DNA of 64,000 nt from Calycina herbarum (Eukaryota; Ascomycota; Leotiomycetes; Helotiales; Pezizellaceae): assembly GCA_001414485.1 (NCBI GenBank), contig LLEY01000169.1, positions 1-64,000 of the forward strand, read 5' to 3'. Shown piece after piece: positions 37,839-48,440 of the stretch (position 1 is the first letter of the stretch; each line of letters opens with the position of its first letter). Made by a program: the position numbers and the translations under genes. The notes under the pieces are model-generated. The model was not told the DNA's origin. It was given only the letters and a program-made list of their open reading frames with translations, and searched no databases.

Positions 37839-39298
37839 TCAATAGTTATTATCTTCTACCCAATCCCTATGAATCCCAGGTCTGGTAGCTTCAACAGCAG
37901 CATCATCGGTGTGCCAGGCAGAGCGACTATTCTCAGTTAGTTAACTGCTTCTTTGTCAATACAGTGAGGAAATGCTTACCAGAAAGGACAATTGCGCATA
38001 TAGCGCGGCTTGCCTTCGTGCCAGGTCCGGATGCACCCAGAATGAGCGTTTTGACCACAGGTTAAGCACCAGGTTGCCTTTGATGGGTTGGTGAGGGCGT
38101 CGCTGAAGTCGGTGTAGCAAATGGCGCAGTGATCGTCAAGTGGCATTCGTGGCATTCGACGAGCTGATTGGACAGGAGGGTGTGACGCTGGACCAAAAGG
38201 CAGAGGGAAAGGATTTTGCAGAAATTCACCGTTTTGGCGAGCGGTTTGGCGAGCGGACGGTTGGAGTGCGGGAACATGCGTGGGAAAATCCCAGTCGAAG
38301 ATACTATTCCCTCGTAGAAGTAGTTCAAGTTGAGATATTGGTCGCTCTTCGGTTCGTTCGTGAGCCTGAAGGTATCTGTAAGGGTCGATCGACTCGAAAT
38401 CGATGCCAAGGTAGTTGCTCCAAGCTAAAAGTGGTGCACGAGCATGTTCCATAATGCTATCCAGTGTCACCAACGCTAGTCCCGACAAATCATATGTCCC
38501 GTTCCCGATATTCGCTCGTATAATGGTTATGTGCTCTAGTACTTGATGTACAATTGTTCCTGCTGCTGCCAATCGTATCTGCGTTGAGCCAGCGTCTGGC
38601 GCCTCCTCCTCTATTTGAGATTGCCGGATAGCATCTAGCATCTCATATAAGCTGGCCTGACGTGCGTTGGAAAACTCGTCGACAAATTGATCCAAGAAGA
38701 TAGGGCAGCGTAGATCCCAATCAGTCTCTAGTTGGTTCATTCGTTGTTCTTCCATCCTCCATTGAGTATCCAAGTTATCGAGCTCGATTTGTCGAAGGGT
38801 GAGTTGTGAAGCTAGCATTTCAATACGTTCAAAATGCGCAATCCCCTCAAAATGCGCAATCACCTCAAGGCGCGCGATCCCTTCTTGAAGTGTCCGGCGG
38901 CGTGTTAGGTATCTTCGATGGTCGTCGGAAAATTTTCTGCGGCTATGCTCATGCTCTAGTATCGCTAGTGCGTCTCGCAGTTGGCTTCCAACACGTTGCA
39001 GCTCCCAGTAGACCTGAAACTGATAACTGCTGTTCTCTCTTGGAGTGTATGGACCGTGAGGTCGGGATTGCATCAACTGTTCCCAGTCTTGGTTGTACAG
39101 GGTGATATTTTGGAGAGTAGGAAGACTTTGAGGTTCGGCGCGTGGTGTAGGTTGTCCATTAGGCGTCGTTGGCTGAAGTCGGTTTGTTTGGGGTGCGGTG
39201 GTTGATTGAGATTGTTCAAGTGTTACATCATGTTCATTCATGAATGCGACCGTCTCCTGCATAGCCGGAATGATATCATCAGGGGGCTCTCTCTCCAT
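37839..39298 (-). CDS. RING-type zinc finger protein, hypothetical
   Basis: Exons 39298-37980 and 37926-37839 give 468 residues. The C-terminal zinc finger is CAIC at 391-394, CLTCGQNAHSGC in the middle and CPFC completed across the intron at 437-440, a RING-like ligand pattern, which suggests E3 ubiquitin ligase activity. Without the intron the last Cys would be lost. A Glu/Arg/Gln-rich helical region at about 95-215 looks like coiled coil; the repeated IAHFE phrases at about 144-156 show a small internal duplication. The N-terminus is Pro/Thr/Gln-rich and disordered. The gene lies at the very edge of the RIPed block yet keeps normal codon use. Target unknown. Confidence 0.8.
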
Positions 39299-40379
39299 TT
39301 TGCCGTTTACTAGGGATTGTTTTGTGGTTGTGGGCGCAGATCAGTGAAGGATATTGTGTGGTTTGAGGTTGTTGAAAAGAGCTCGGCGGAGTTGTGAGAG
39401 CCGATGGATGGTTTGTGGGTTGTGGTGCGTTAGTCCTAGGGAAAGTGAGGCCCAAAAAGAGTTTTTCCATTGCCGCCTAGTCTTGACAGTGAATCGGCTG
39501 GAGCTTCCTCTCTTCGCTTAAGAGGAAATATGAACCTTTTGTAGCAGAAAATTTTCATTCCCCCCCCCCCCCTTTGAAACTATTCATATATATATATTCT
39601 CTTCATTTTGGTAGCCAACTTCAGCATTTGAGTGGTCGTGGTAGGGCTCCAAGTACTATGCCTTTCAACATTCTATAGGAGAACTTCAGATCCTTTTCAA
39701 CCCCCCTACTGCACCTCGCTTAAAAATTCACTTTAGTGCACTAGCGCTTTCAGCCGTGACAAACATGAACTGACTATGACTAGCTTTCTATTCACTGAAG
39801 GACCACATTATCTAGAACAACGTCAACCCAGCATAAGACCCTCCGATCTAGGCAAGCATGCACATGATTCAAGCAGACAATTGTAGCAAAGTTTGTTTTG
39901 AAGTAGGAAAATGACAGAGACCATTGAGTTTACATCGTGTTAATTGCAAGTGGTGAAGAAATTTGCAAGTGATGAATCGGTTATCCCTTCCAATTCTTAA
40001 AATGCGCAGGTTTAAACGTGCGCCACCAAAAGTGGATACTTTTCAGCCAGATACAGCAACTTTAGATATACACATATGCTATAAAGTGGCTGATGCTCTC
40101 TCATAAACTCATGTTCCATGTAATTCAAACCAAAATCTTTTTCACTTGGAGTGCGGTTTTTATGGCAAGCATATGAAGACTGGAAGGGTCTTGATCCTCT
40201 TTATCTCTGTCTAGGATTTGCAACTTCTTTTCATCTACTGTCAACTATTCCTATGATTGCTTCCATGTATTGGCTCTCTGGATAGTTCTCGAGTCCAGAT
40301 TATCTCCATCATACTAGCAGCACATGCCTCTCGTGGGTTCCACCCAAGTTTTTATATTTCAATAATACAAGCTTCAGCA
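39299..40379. other. Intergenic region
   Basis: Contains a C-run at about 39560-39572 followed by a TA repeat. No convincing gene. Confidence 0.4.
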
Positions 40380-40920
40380 AGCCCATACTACCCAACTCGT
40401 GTTTTGTCGAACCAGTTGATACTGAACTCGTGCCATACTCAATCCAAAGTAAGTATTCCTCTATTTCGCGTTCCGACGGTAGTTTGTACTGATCTTGAAC
40501 TTAGGTAGTATGAGAGAGGCTCGCAGCACGGCCATTAACTTGATTGTCGACTTGTTGGAAAATCATTTGTCGTTACTCCAAGATCCAAACATCATCAAGT
40601 GTACAAAAGGTGCCAAGAGCTGCGACTTGCACGAGTTTTCGCTCTTGGTTATTGGCCTTGCGAGAAAGGGCATGTGGCCACTGACTCTCGTCAAGATGAT
40701 TAAAAGTCCTTTGCAGACGACAATTAGCCAGCTAGCACACGAAGTGTTTCGATAAGACCAATGTTTTCAGGAACCAATTAGTCGAGAGAGTGGACTTAGA
40801 TAAGTCAAAGGATCTACTAAGTCCGGAGGTGAAGAGACACATGGACAGGGCGAGGGAACAGTTGATGGATAAATATAAAGATGGGGAAGATGAAACAGGG
40901 AACTGGAGGAAACCAATATG
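40380..40920 (+). pseudogene. Decayed partial copy of the neighbouring BTB-like gene
   Basis: A frame from 40506 (MREARSTAINLIVDLL then CTKGAKSCDLHEFSLLVIGLARKGMWPL) matches the last exon of the gene at 41357-42686 (MREAHHLGFAALLNVL then CQKGDKDCDILLHSALVVGLIKRDLWPL). After a stop at about 40755 another frame ends with VKRHMDRAREQL, matching AQKAHMDRARARL of the neighbour. The BTB-like N-terminal part is absent. An intron-like GTAAGT at 40449 precedes the match. It reads as a tandem duplicate that has lost its front half. Confidence 0.65.
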
Positions 40921-41356
40921 AGAGAACCTCAGCGATCTTATCGACTTCGTGTGTTCACCAGGATGAACTTTTAGTCTGACATGGGAGTTTGTAAAAAAGG
41001 GTCTTTAGAGGCTTGTGTCTTGTTTCTTCTCCCCATAGTCACAGAATTGATCTTTGTACCACTCATACTATATTTAAAAGCTGTTGTGAAGTAAAAATTT
41101 TGCAAGGTGAAAGAAAAGCTTGTAGTTATTCACTAACACTATGGATTTAGCTGCCATCAAGTGTGACTGTGATGTTAGGAAAGCTTTTTGGAAAGGGGAC
41201 ACTAGTCTCTAGACGACATTTAATTATTCACCCCCATACTTTGCTCCATGAGGATTCTTGAACTTTCTATAAAGACTCCAGCCACCACTCTTTCATTTCT
41301 TCCTTTCGTCTATGCTACTTTCAACAGTACACAAACAATAGTCGAAAACGCAAAGG
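40921..41356. promoter_or_regulatory. Upstream region of the BTB-like gene
   Basis: About 430 bases between the decayed copy and the ATG at 41357. No named motif seen. Confidence 0.3.
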
Positions 41357-42686
41357 ATGTCTACTCTTCATGCAAGCGACTTCTATTTTGAAGGCGGAGA
41401 TTTTATGATAATAGTAGTGATCAATGAACAACTCGTTCATGGGCTTGTTTACTCACAGGTTCTCTCCCTTGTGTCTGATGTTTGGAAACTGTTCCTGTTT
41501 CCGTAAGTAGCCTCCACACTTTCCAAAGAAAGAGAAACTGGATTTTTTTTATTCCAAGGCATTTCCAAGAAAATTTGTGCCCATCCTTGAAAAATTCGCT
41601 TACTCCGAGGTCTCGTTATATAGGCCGTTTCCATGTATCGAGTCGGCTAGCGAGGGTCATATCCCCCCCGAGGTGGCAAAAACAGAAAAAACTGCAAAAT
41701 ATACCCCCCGCAGAGACACGACCATTGAGAGAAAGGTTATTGCTACTCTAGACTTCACAGAAGACGACCCTGAGGTATGTTGACCTCAAATTTTAAAGCA
41801 TGGCTGGCATGGCTAACTTCTGGTCCACAGGCTCTTTTGATACTTCTCAAGCTTGCACATCATCGAGCTACAGACATCCCTATCAATCCCTTACCAGGAA
41901 AGCTCCTATTCCATCTTGCAAATCTTATCGAACAATACCAAGTACCAGATTTGGTAAAGCACTTCGTACCAGAATGGATAGACGTTTTCAGGGGACTTTC
42001 CGCAAACCGTCGGGGTTATCTGTCCCAAGAGGAGATTGTTTTTGTTGCATATGTGTTTGGAAGAGAGGGAGAGTTTGTGAATCGATGCACAGAGTTGGTT
42101 GAAATGTTGCATTTGGTTGATGGGGTGTTTTCCGGCCAATACAAGAGCATTCGGAACAAGAAATTTCTAGATCTGAACACTGATATTTTGCCTCCAGGGG
42201 TTTTAAGTAAGTTCAAGATTGATTTAATAAAAAGTTTAATGATGTCGCTAACCTCGTTTAGACCACATGAGAGAAGCTCATCATTTGGGATTTGCTGCTT
42301 TGCTAAACGTGTTGGACAAGACCCTAGTTCGGTTGCAAAGTTCTACGAATACAACCTGCCAAAAAGGTGACAAGGATTGCGACATTTTGCTCCACTCGGC
42401 GCTCGTCGTTGGTCTAATCAAACGAGATTTGTGGCCTTTAAAGGAGACGAGAGGGCGAAATGGCTGTCTATGGGAACTTAACCTTGGTCTTCGTAACATG
42501 CGGAAAGATGAGGTTCTTTGGGCTGGCATTCATTACCACGAACATCGCGACTGCTTGAGTGCTCTTGGCAAAAAGTGCCTTTGGGGATTACATGAAAAGT
42601 GGTCTCCTGCTATACGTGAAGCGGTGTTGGGACCAGCTCAGAAAGCACACATGGATCGAGCTAGAGCCCGGTTATCGTTAAAGTAA
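41357..42686 (+). CDS. BTB/POZ-like domain protein, hypothetical
   Basis: Exons 41357-41502, 41570-41774, 41831-42206 and 42262-42686 give 383 residues, all phases consistent. The N-terminal section (FYFEGGDFMIIV, VHGLVYSQVLSLVSDVWKLF, LDFTEDDPEALLILLKLAHH, LPGKLLFHLANLIEQYQVPDLV) follows the order of fungal BTB domains: GD-hydrophobic strand, HxxVLsxxS helix, then a D-PeALxxLLxlxH segment. The C-terminal half with its CQKGDKDCD loop is shared with the decayed neighbour. BTB proteins mediate dimerisation or link targets to cullin-3; no role can be assigned here. Confidence 0.75.
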
Positions 42687-43150
42687 GAGCTTCTCCAGGT
42701 TTGCTTACTACAGAAAGTCGATTGATGTATCAACAATGACATTGTACGATGGGAGAAGGGGGTGGAGATGGGGGAAGATGAAGAGTGAGGATTGTGAGAC
42801 TCGGCAAGAGCGTTGTCATTCCTCTCGAACCTAGATAGAGGAGTCAATAAATACTATCTTGGACTCTTCACTTGTACAAGTGAAGTGTGAACTTTATCCA
42901 GTATGGCCAAGAGAGCTCTCCGAAATCTAGTTACGGTATTTAAATAAACTCGCTAAAAGCACATTGCAGTATTTGGTATCGTAATCAACGTGAACTATTA
43001 CTGTAGGCGCCAAAGAATGACGGTTCATATTACTAATACTTCCGAAAAACTTGCCACTCAAATTCAGATGTCTCCCAGTCAAATTGAGAATTCTCATTTA
43101 GTCCTTCGCTATCCCCTTGCATTTCCTTCTCCCGAAATAATCATAATCTA
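42687..43150. other. Intergenic region
   Basis: Convergent space between the BTB-like gene and the broken unknown gene. Frames here, such as 42990-43229 on plus, are antisense to the last exons of the unknown gene and are not credible. Confidence 0.35.
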
Positions 43151-43409
43151 TCAAGCAGTGCAAATGTCACAAAAGACCTCGAATCCCTACCACAATAGAG
43201 TAAGTTTCATGGATTGCTATGCGAGATAAAAATTTACTTACAAGATTCTTGCCCGGTGAATCGGTGCAGTTATTGGAAAGTGGAAATTGTCTCTGGATAG
43301 CCCAAAGAACAGTTGTGAATGAGTAGTCGAACACAATTGGGGCGAGAGGTGCCTCAACCCGATAGAGCTGGATGATATCTATGAAGGATCATAAGTTAAT
43401 GAAGCCGTA

Positions 43410-43452
43410 ACCGATTTCCCTGGACTGTGCACGCCCCTGGACTGTGCACGCC
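43410..43452 (+). repeat. Left TIR of the pogo-family element
   Basis: Begins ACCGATTT and contains two direct copies of a 17-mer (43418-43434 and 43435-43451), a possible double transposase-binding site. Confidence 0.9.
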
Positions 43453-43574
43453 CCCTCAACCATTTCACTAAATCACTTAAAATGTATATATTTCAACAAC
43501 TACACATTAGATTTGTATGTAATTAAGTAGGAAGATCAATGAAGGGTAGTTAATTGTATATTAAGTACAAAAAT

Positions 43575-45502
43575 CTATGCGCGAGCACGAAGAGGTAGCC
43601 TAATCTGGCGTCCAGACCTAGTTTCCCGCAAAAGTGGGGCTACCTCTTGAGGCTGGAACTTGACCTTGGGAACAACTATTCTACTTGGCTTTTCAGCCTT
43701 TTTAGAAGCCTTTTTAGACTCTTTCTTGACTTGAGGCATCCTTGGAGCAGCCTTTTTTGATGTAATGTGTATAGACTTCTTCTGCTTTAGGGCCTGGGGA
43801 GTTATAGCAGCCAGCTCCCTCTGAAGCTGCTTTCTAGTCCTCTTATTGGCTAATTCCTTAGCCTTTTTGCTCTTAAGAAGTGCCTTTGCCTTTCGTTTAA
43901 CTCTCCTCTCTTCTTTTGCTTCTTCTTCTTGCCTTGAAAGTTCTTCTTTCTCTTGCTGATTTACCCTAGCTTTCATAACCTGCCCTAGGGAGTATACTTC
44001 TACCCCCTTACTTTCTTCCCTACAAAGATTAAGTCTCTTTCCTTTCTTCCGTTTCTGGTTTTCAAGTATAATAGCTATCTTAAGTCCCTTATTTTTATGA
44101 GAAAGAACACTTACTTGACTTAAGAGAGTAAGAACTGAAGAGAAGACCTTGTTTGCTTTGAGTTTTAAGAGCGATTTCTCAAAGTCTAAGTAGGCTCGTC
44201 GAATTGCTTTTAAAGTAAGGGGTGTTTTCAAGCCTTTAGAAGTCGTACGAAGAGGCGAAGGAGGCTTCGTCACTTGGTCTATTATCTTTTGGCTAGTAAT
44301 AGGCCAAATTCCAGGCTTTTGGAAAGCGTATGTGATATTTCGCTCTATAAAAGCCTTGTCCTATGCTGCCTTGAACATTGTGTAGAAAAATCGCTTTGAC
44401 ATTGAGACTAGCCCTCGAGAAGTAGACATTAAATTGTCTAACTGGTTTGAGTAGAAGGCTGAGAGAGGACCGAACAGGCCAACGTCTAGAGGCTGTAACC
44501 GGTGGGTTGTATAAGGAGGAAGGATTATGATAATAATTCAGTAGCGATCTGTAAAGTCGATAAACTTTATATTAATATACGAGGAGTGGCCGTCTACGAG
44601 GAGGAGTCGGTAGGCCCTTAGAGACTTCGGTTTTATATGCTTTTCGAACACTTTTTCTAGCTACTTAAGGCCAAAGTCGTTCGAGGACCAGCCGTTCTCT
44701 GAGGAGCCGAAGTATACTCCGGAATGCTCTATGACGTCTACGAGCTAGGAATCCTAGAGACATCCAGAGCTTCCTTTATATATAAGGAGTGGTGGGATCG
44801 CTCGTCTAATAGCTGAAATATACGCAAGAAGTGAGATAAACTCCCGAGACCTATCCTACTTGTTTTTAGTAACCCGACCTAAATTATACGCCCTAAGGCT
44901 TATTATACGCTTTATAGAACGACTAAAACTAATAAGGAAGCCCTTTTCGTCAAAGTTATAGAGGTTATCGGCTATAATTTGGAATTTCTCGATAATAGAG
45001 GTTAACTATAAGTAGCGAGTAATATTAGCTTTTATAAGGAAAGGAGCGATAAGTAGTAAAAAGAGAGTAAATACCAAGGCGAAGAAGAGAGTAAACATAG
45101 GCGTATACTCGGCTATAACCCTTAAATTCTCAATATTCTTAAGATAACCGCTGTGTAACCTGTCCTTATGCCGCTGGATAAAATCCCCTATCTAGTTCTT
45201 TCCAACCTCCCTTCCACGTATCTCTTCAGCGAGGTTTCAGACGATTGACGAAGTAGGCGGCATTCCACGCTCTATAAGCCTATTTATCTGCCGAATTAGG
45301 ACCTCCTCTTACTCCTTAGTTAATGCTTGAAGGTAAAAAGCGGTGGCCTCCCTACGTGTCTTAGTCAAGCCCCTAACCCTCCGTGAAACCGTAGAACGGT
45401 CACATCTATACTTCTTCGCAGCATCAGCATAATTACTCACTTCTCCCCTTTCGATTGCTGCCACCGCCTGGTTAATCCGATGAGTATTGTCTGCTCTAGC
45501 CA
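43575..45502 (-). pseudogene. pogo/Fot1-family transposase with in-frame stops
   Basis: Starts MARADNTHRINQAVAAIERG with a psq-type HTH (YADAAKKYRCDRSTVSRRV). A TAA at 45309 replaces an expected Gln codon. Further on come the CENP-B-like part (LIERGMPP then GKNWIGDFIQRHKDRL), NFDEKGF (first catalytic Asp), VDGHSSY (second) and LPPYTTHRLQPLDVGLFGPL (third). The C-terminal 232 codons (44273-43575) are open, very Lys-rich and end in RSGRQIRLPLRARA. Stops in the middle third are TAA/TAG/TGA of RIP type, so the protein is not made at full length. Confidence 0.85.
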
Positions 45503-45544
45503 TAATTAAAGTGGGAGAGTGGGTAGAAAGTGAGGCTATTTTGA

Positions 45545-45587
45545 GGCGTGCACAGTCCAGGGGCGTGCACAGTCCAGGGAAATCGGT
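45545..45587 (-). repeat. Right TIR of the pogo-family element
   Basis: Exact inverted copy of the left terminus, including both 17-mers; the inner sequence diverges after the shared TCAA. Confidence 0.9.
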
Positions 45588-46097
45588 TACAGGGTAAGAG
45601 ATTGAAGTGCAAATTACCCGCAAATCGAGATTTTGAAGATGAGATCCCCTAACGCCGTAACCAACGCCTGTAGTGTTCCAAGGAGTACCAGCAACCTGCT
45701 TTGCAAGAACACTAAAGTTCTGCTCTGGTCCCATGAGGACAACTAGATTAAAAGATTGCGTCAACTATACGAACAAATTGTGGGATTCTTGGGAGCTGGA
45801 GTTACCTCAGAGATTGTAGCCAGCTTTAACGATATCTGCGGCATCTGCTCGGAGACCAGCATCGACAACAGAGGAATTAAATCCTTGAGATGTGACGAGT
45901 GGGTGATAAGGCGGGAGTCCTCTAATATATCAAAAGTTAGCGTTTCCACTCTGTTTAGGTCGAATACTTAGGTGATAGACGCACGTAAAGACAACGTTCA
46001 ACTCTCCGCAAGCTGGATTTTGGTTACAATTTGGGAGGGTTGCAGCAGCTGCACAGACAACGGAGCCGAGAAGTACACGGAAGTTGGACAAGACCAT

Positions 46098-47091
46098 GAT
46101 GTTAGATGAAGGGTGATGCAAGGAGTTGTTTGTCGGTTGAGTTGAGGGAGCAAATATTGATGTGTAAAGCACCTTGATGTAGTAGTAAAGATGAAACACT
46201 TATGCAGAATCAAATTTTATAGACGCGCAATAATTCCGAGACCAAGTTTATATCCGACTGAAATACAAGTGTGCATTGACAATTCTCGAGATATTCCCTT
46301 CACTCTAAAATGAGCAGTACGGAGACAAATACCAGGACATATAGAGTATCCCACACTTACAGCATTTTTATCTAGTATGACGTCTATCTTGCGAGGTTGG
46401 ATATTGTTGAGCTGGTCTGGATCAAGATTATCTGAGCATTCCACTGGTAGTTCTATGATTTGAACCCCTGAACTGCGCATCAGGATCGTGCAAAACTCTC
46501 GAGTGACGTGGTTTTGAAGTATCACTAAACTTTCCAAAAAGGTTCATTGTTCTAAGTACAGGCTGTTTTAGTCTCTAGCCTTTTGGTTTTGTAAAATAGA
46601 GTTTTTTAAAAGCTGTTCTAATTTCTAGGAAACATTTACATTCCAGGGATTACAAGGAAAGACAATGTTTAGCTACAACTATGCGGAAGCCATGAAATCA
46701 TACGTCATATACCACCAAGTTTATATTTATCATTAGATTTGATGGAATAGTCTCTTGCTGCTTGAAGTTTTCTTTTCCTAATAATAATTCAGAAAGCTAA
46801 CCGAGACGTAGAGAAAGGAGCACTGTATGAGCTGAGAGCTGACGGGCGAGCTGGAGGGGGATTATACTCTCTTGAATATGAATGATGCACTGACCCAATC
46901 CAGGGATAGCCATACTATCAAGTTACTTGTGTCATTACAGAACCATACCTAGTTTACCACACCCACGTGATCTCCATGGTTGGTAGTATAATTCAACTTT
47001 TCTCTCAATCAATGACATGATATGGGATGTGAAAGCGAAAATCATCACTCAGTTCACTGAATACTAACAATACATGGTCTTGAAATTCGAG
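46098..47091. other. Intergenic region
   Basis: One open frame of 106 codons (minus, 46537-46217) has no recognisable family, no splice support and ordinary composition; I do not call it. The rest is AT-rich. Confidence 0.35.
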
Positions 47092-47992
47092 TCAGACACG
47101 TGACTCAGAAAGGGGCTCAAATTCTTGGCTTCTCTTCCGTTCTTCAGATGCTTCCCACGCAACTTTCCGATATTGTTCTGCTTTCGCCCGTGGATCTTTA
47201 GCATTGCAGATGCCCGTCCCAACAATTATCACATCGCAGCCTCGAAGAATTAGCTCTCGCGGTGATACATATTGTTGCCCGAGCGCATCGTTCACACTCG
47301 GCACAAATTCCGATCCATCGAGAGACTCCTCCGGGGTCAAAGAACACCCTGGTGTCATAATGATGAATGAATCGTCGGGTTCGCTATTTTGTGGTTGAAG
47401 GGCAATGAAGCCCATCACAAAATCGCGGTTTTCCCTCCCGATGGCGACGCAATTCTTGGTGTAAGTGGCGTCCAAGAAATTCCCAGAGCTGCTCATCTGG
47501 GCGAGGAGAAGTGCTGCGCGTTCAGATGGAGGTTCCGCGATATAAGCGACTCTCGATTCCGATACAAATTCCTCTACAGCACGAGATTTTCCCGAGTCCT
47601 TCCAAGTCTTTGCTGTTTCCTTCAGTGCCCGGACGATATCAGGTCCGGGTATAATGTGAGCATTGATGACATGTGCCCATTCCAAGATCTTATAATCACC
47701 TCCGGCGTATTGCAGTTGAACAGTAAATCCAATGTCGGCAAATTTCCTGTCTTCGAATATCAAAAAGCGATGTCGACGAGCAATTGCGGCAAGCTTGGCT
47801 CCTGTGCCAGTATGTGGATCTGGATTCCAACCCGACAACATATCGGCATGGGTTTCGAAAACCACAATACTGGGACCAACTGCTTCCGCTAGAGAGAGCA
47901 TCCCCCCCCACGGTCGTTATATCGGCGCTGACGCATAGGTTTGATTTTTTCGCGCATATCAAGTCATGAAGATAGGAGGTGAGAGGATGCAT
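47092..47992 (-). pseudogene. Divergent OMP decarboxylase-like gene with a poly-G frameshift
   Basis: The family decarboxylates OMP to UMP in pyrimidine synthesis. Family signatures are SNLCVSADITT, LIFEDRKFADIG (the Asp-x-Lys-x-x-Asp active-site triad is kept), WAHVINAHIIPGP, LLLAQMSSSGNF, FVMGFIALQPQ and LGQQY. Two key places differ: the KTHxD lysine (Lys59 in yeast) is Glu in VVFETHADM, and the phosphate-binding Arg of VGRGI is Thr in VGTGI. A run of eight G (C at 47902-47909 on plus) puts the N-terminal part one base out of frame; seven would restore it. An in-frame ATG at 48130 would add 46 residues, but the HPLTSYL start aligns with family N-termini. It may be a paralog that lost OMP decarboxylation or a decaying gene; a sequencing error in the run is possible. 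Confidence 0.8.
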
Positions 47993-48440
47993 TTTTGTTT
48001 GTTTTGTTGAATTGTCAAAAGCTTGAAGGAACAGCGTTTGTTTTCGAGTACAATTGAAGCTTGGAGAAAAAGTAGTCTGAACCCTACCGTCGGTATCTTC
48101 GTTGGAGATTGTGGGTCTTTGTGCCCCCATCTTCGAGGAACCAAACCCTTGACGTATTTATTTTCGACGCTGATTTTGTGGGTCTGTCATTGATAAAGAT
48201 ATCTTTTTTGAGCTTTGCCCGGGCAGATAAAAGAGTCGTCGGGTTCTATCCCGATAATTACCTTAAGAGGTATCATTAATTCTGAGGTCGTTTATCACTA
48301 GACATCCCCCCACATTTACAAAGCTTTGCGCTCTAAGTTCCTGTCCACGTCTAGAAAACTTCCTTTTCTTCACTCTCTGTCTCTTTCTATTGGAATAATC
48401 GTGGCCTAGGAACCAATTTACAGTTCTTTAAAACAGGAGC
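47993..48440. promoter_or_regulatory. Divergent promoter between OMPDC-like gene and NCS1 permease
   Basis: About 450 bases separate the two starts (310 if the upstream ATG at 48130 is used). The shared upstream space would allow co-regulation of a pyrimidine enzyme-like gene and a nucleobase transporter. I see no named binding site. Confidence 0.4.

Larger units (their letters stand above)
43410..45587 (-). mobile_element. pogo/Fot1-family DNA transposon, 2,178 bp, with TA duplication
   Basis: The ends are identical inverted repeats of 43 bases (43410-43452 and 45545-45587), starting ACCGATTT and then holding two tandem copies of the 17-mer CCCTGGACTGTGCACGC. Both sides are flanked by TA (43408-43409 and 45588-45589), the Tc1/mariner-pogo target. 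The minus strand encodes a transposase relic. Moderate, partial RIP contrasts with the saturated relics at 18.5-37.8 kb, so this insertion looks younger. Confidence 0.9.
43151..46097 (-). pseudogene. Unknown-function gene with premature TGA and a transposon in intron 3
   Basis: Minus-strand exons 46097-45985, 45921-45806, 45742-45618, 43367-43242 and 43186-43151 join in phase to a 171-residue product if one stop is ignored. Introns 1, 2 and 4 are 55-64 bases; intron 3 would be about 70 bases but contains the 2,178 bp pogo-family element. Readable parts are MVLSNFRVLLGSVVCAAAA (possible signal peptide), VVDAGLRADAADIVKAGYNL, GVGYGVRGS, VEAPLAPIVFDYS, TVLWAIQRQFPL and an ending GFEVFCDICTA. Codon 76 is TGA where splicing context predicts CGA, just before the exon 2 donor. 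I do not recognise the family with certainty. Unless the stop is bypassed, the product is about 75 residues. Confidence 0.72.

Noticed and set aside
38140..38454. Plus-strand frame of 104 codons
   Set aside because: Antisense to the RING protein.
46217..46537. 106-codon minus-strand frame
   Set aside because: No recognisable domain, no splice or promoter support; kept out of the gene list.
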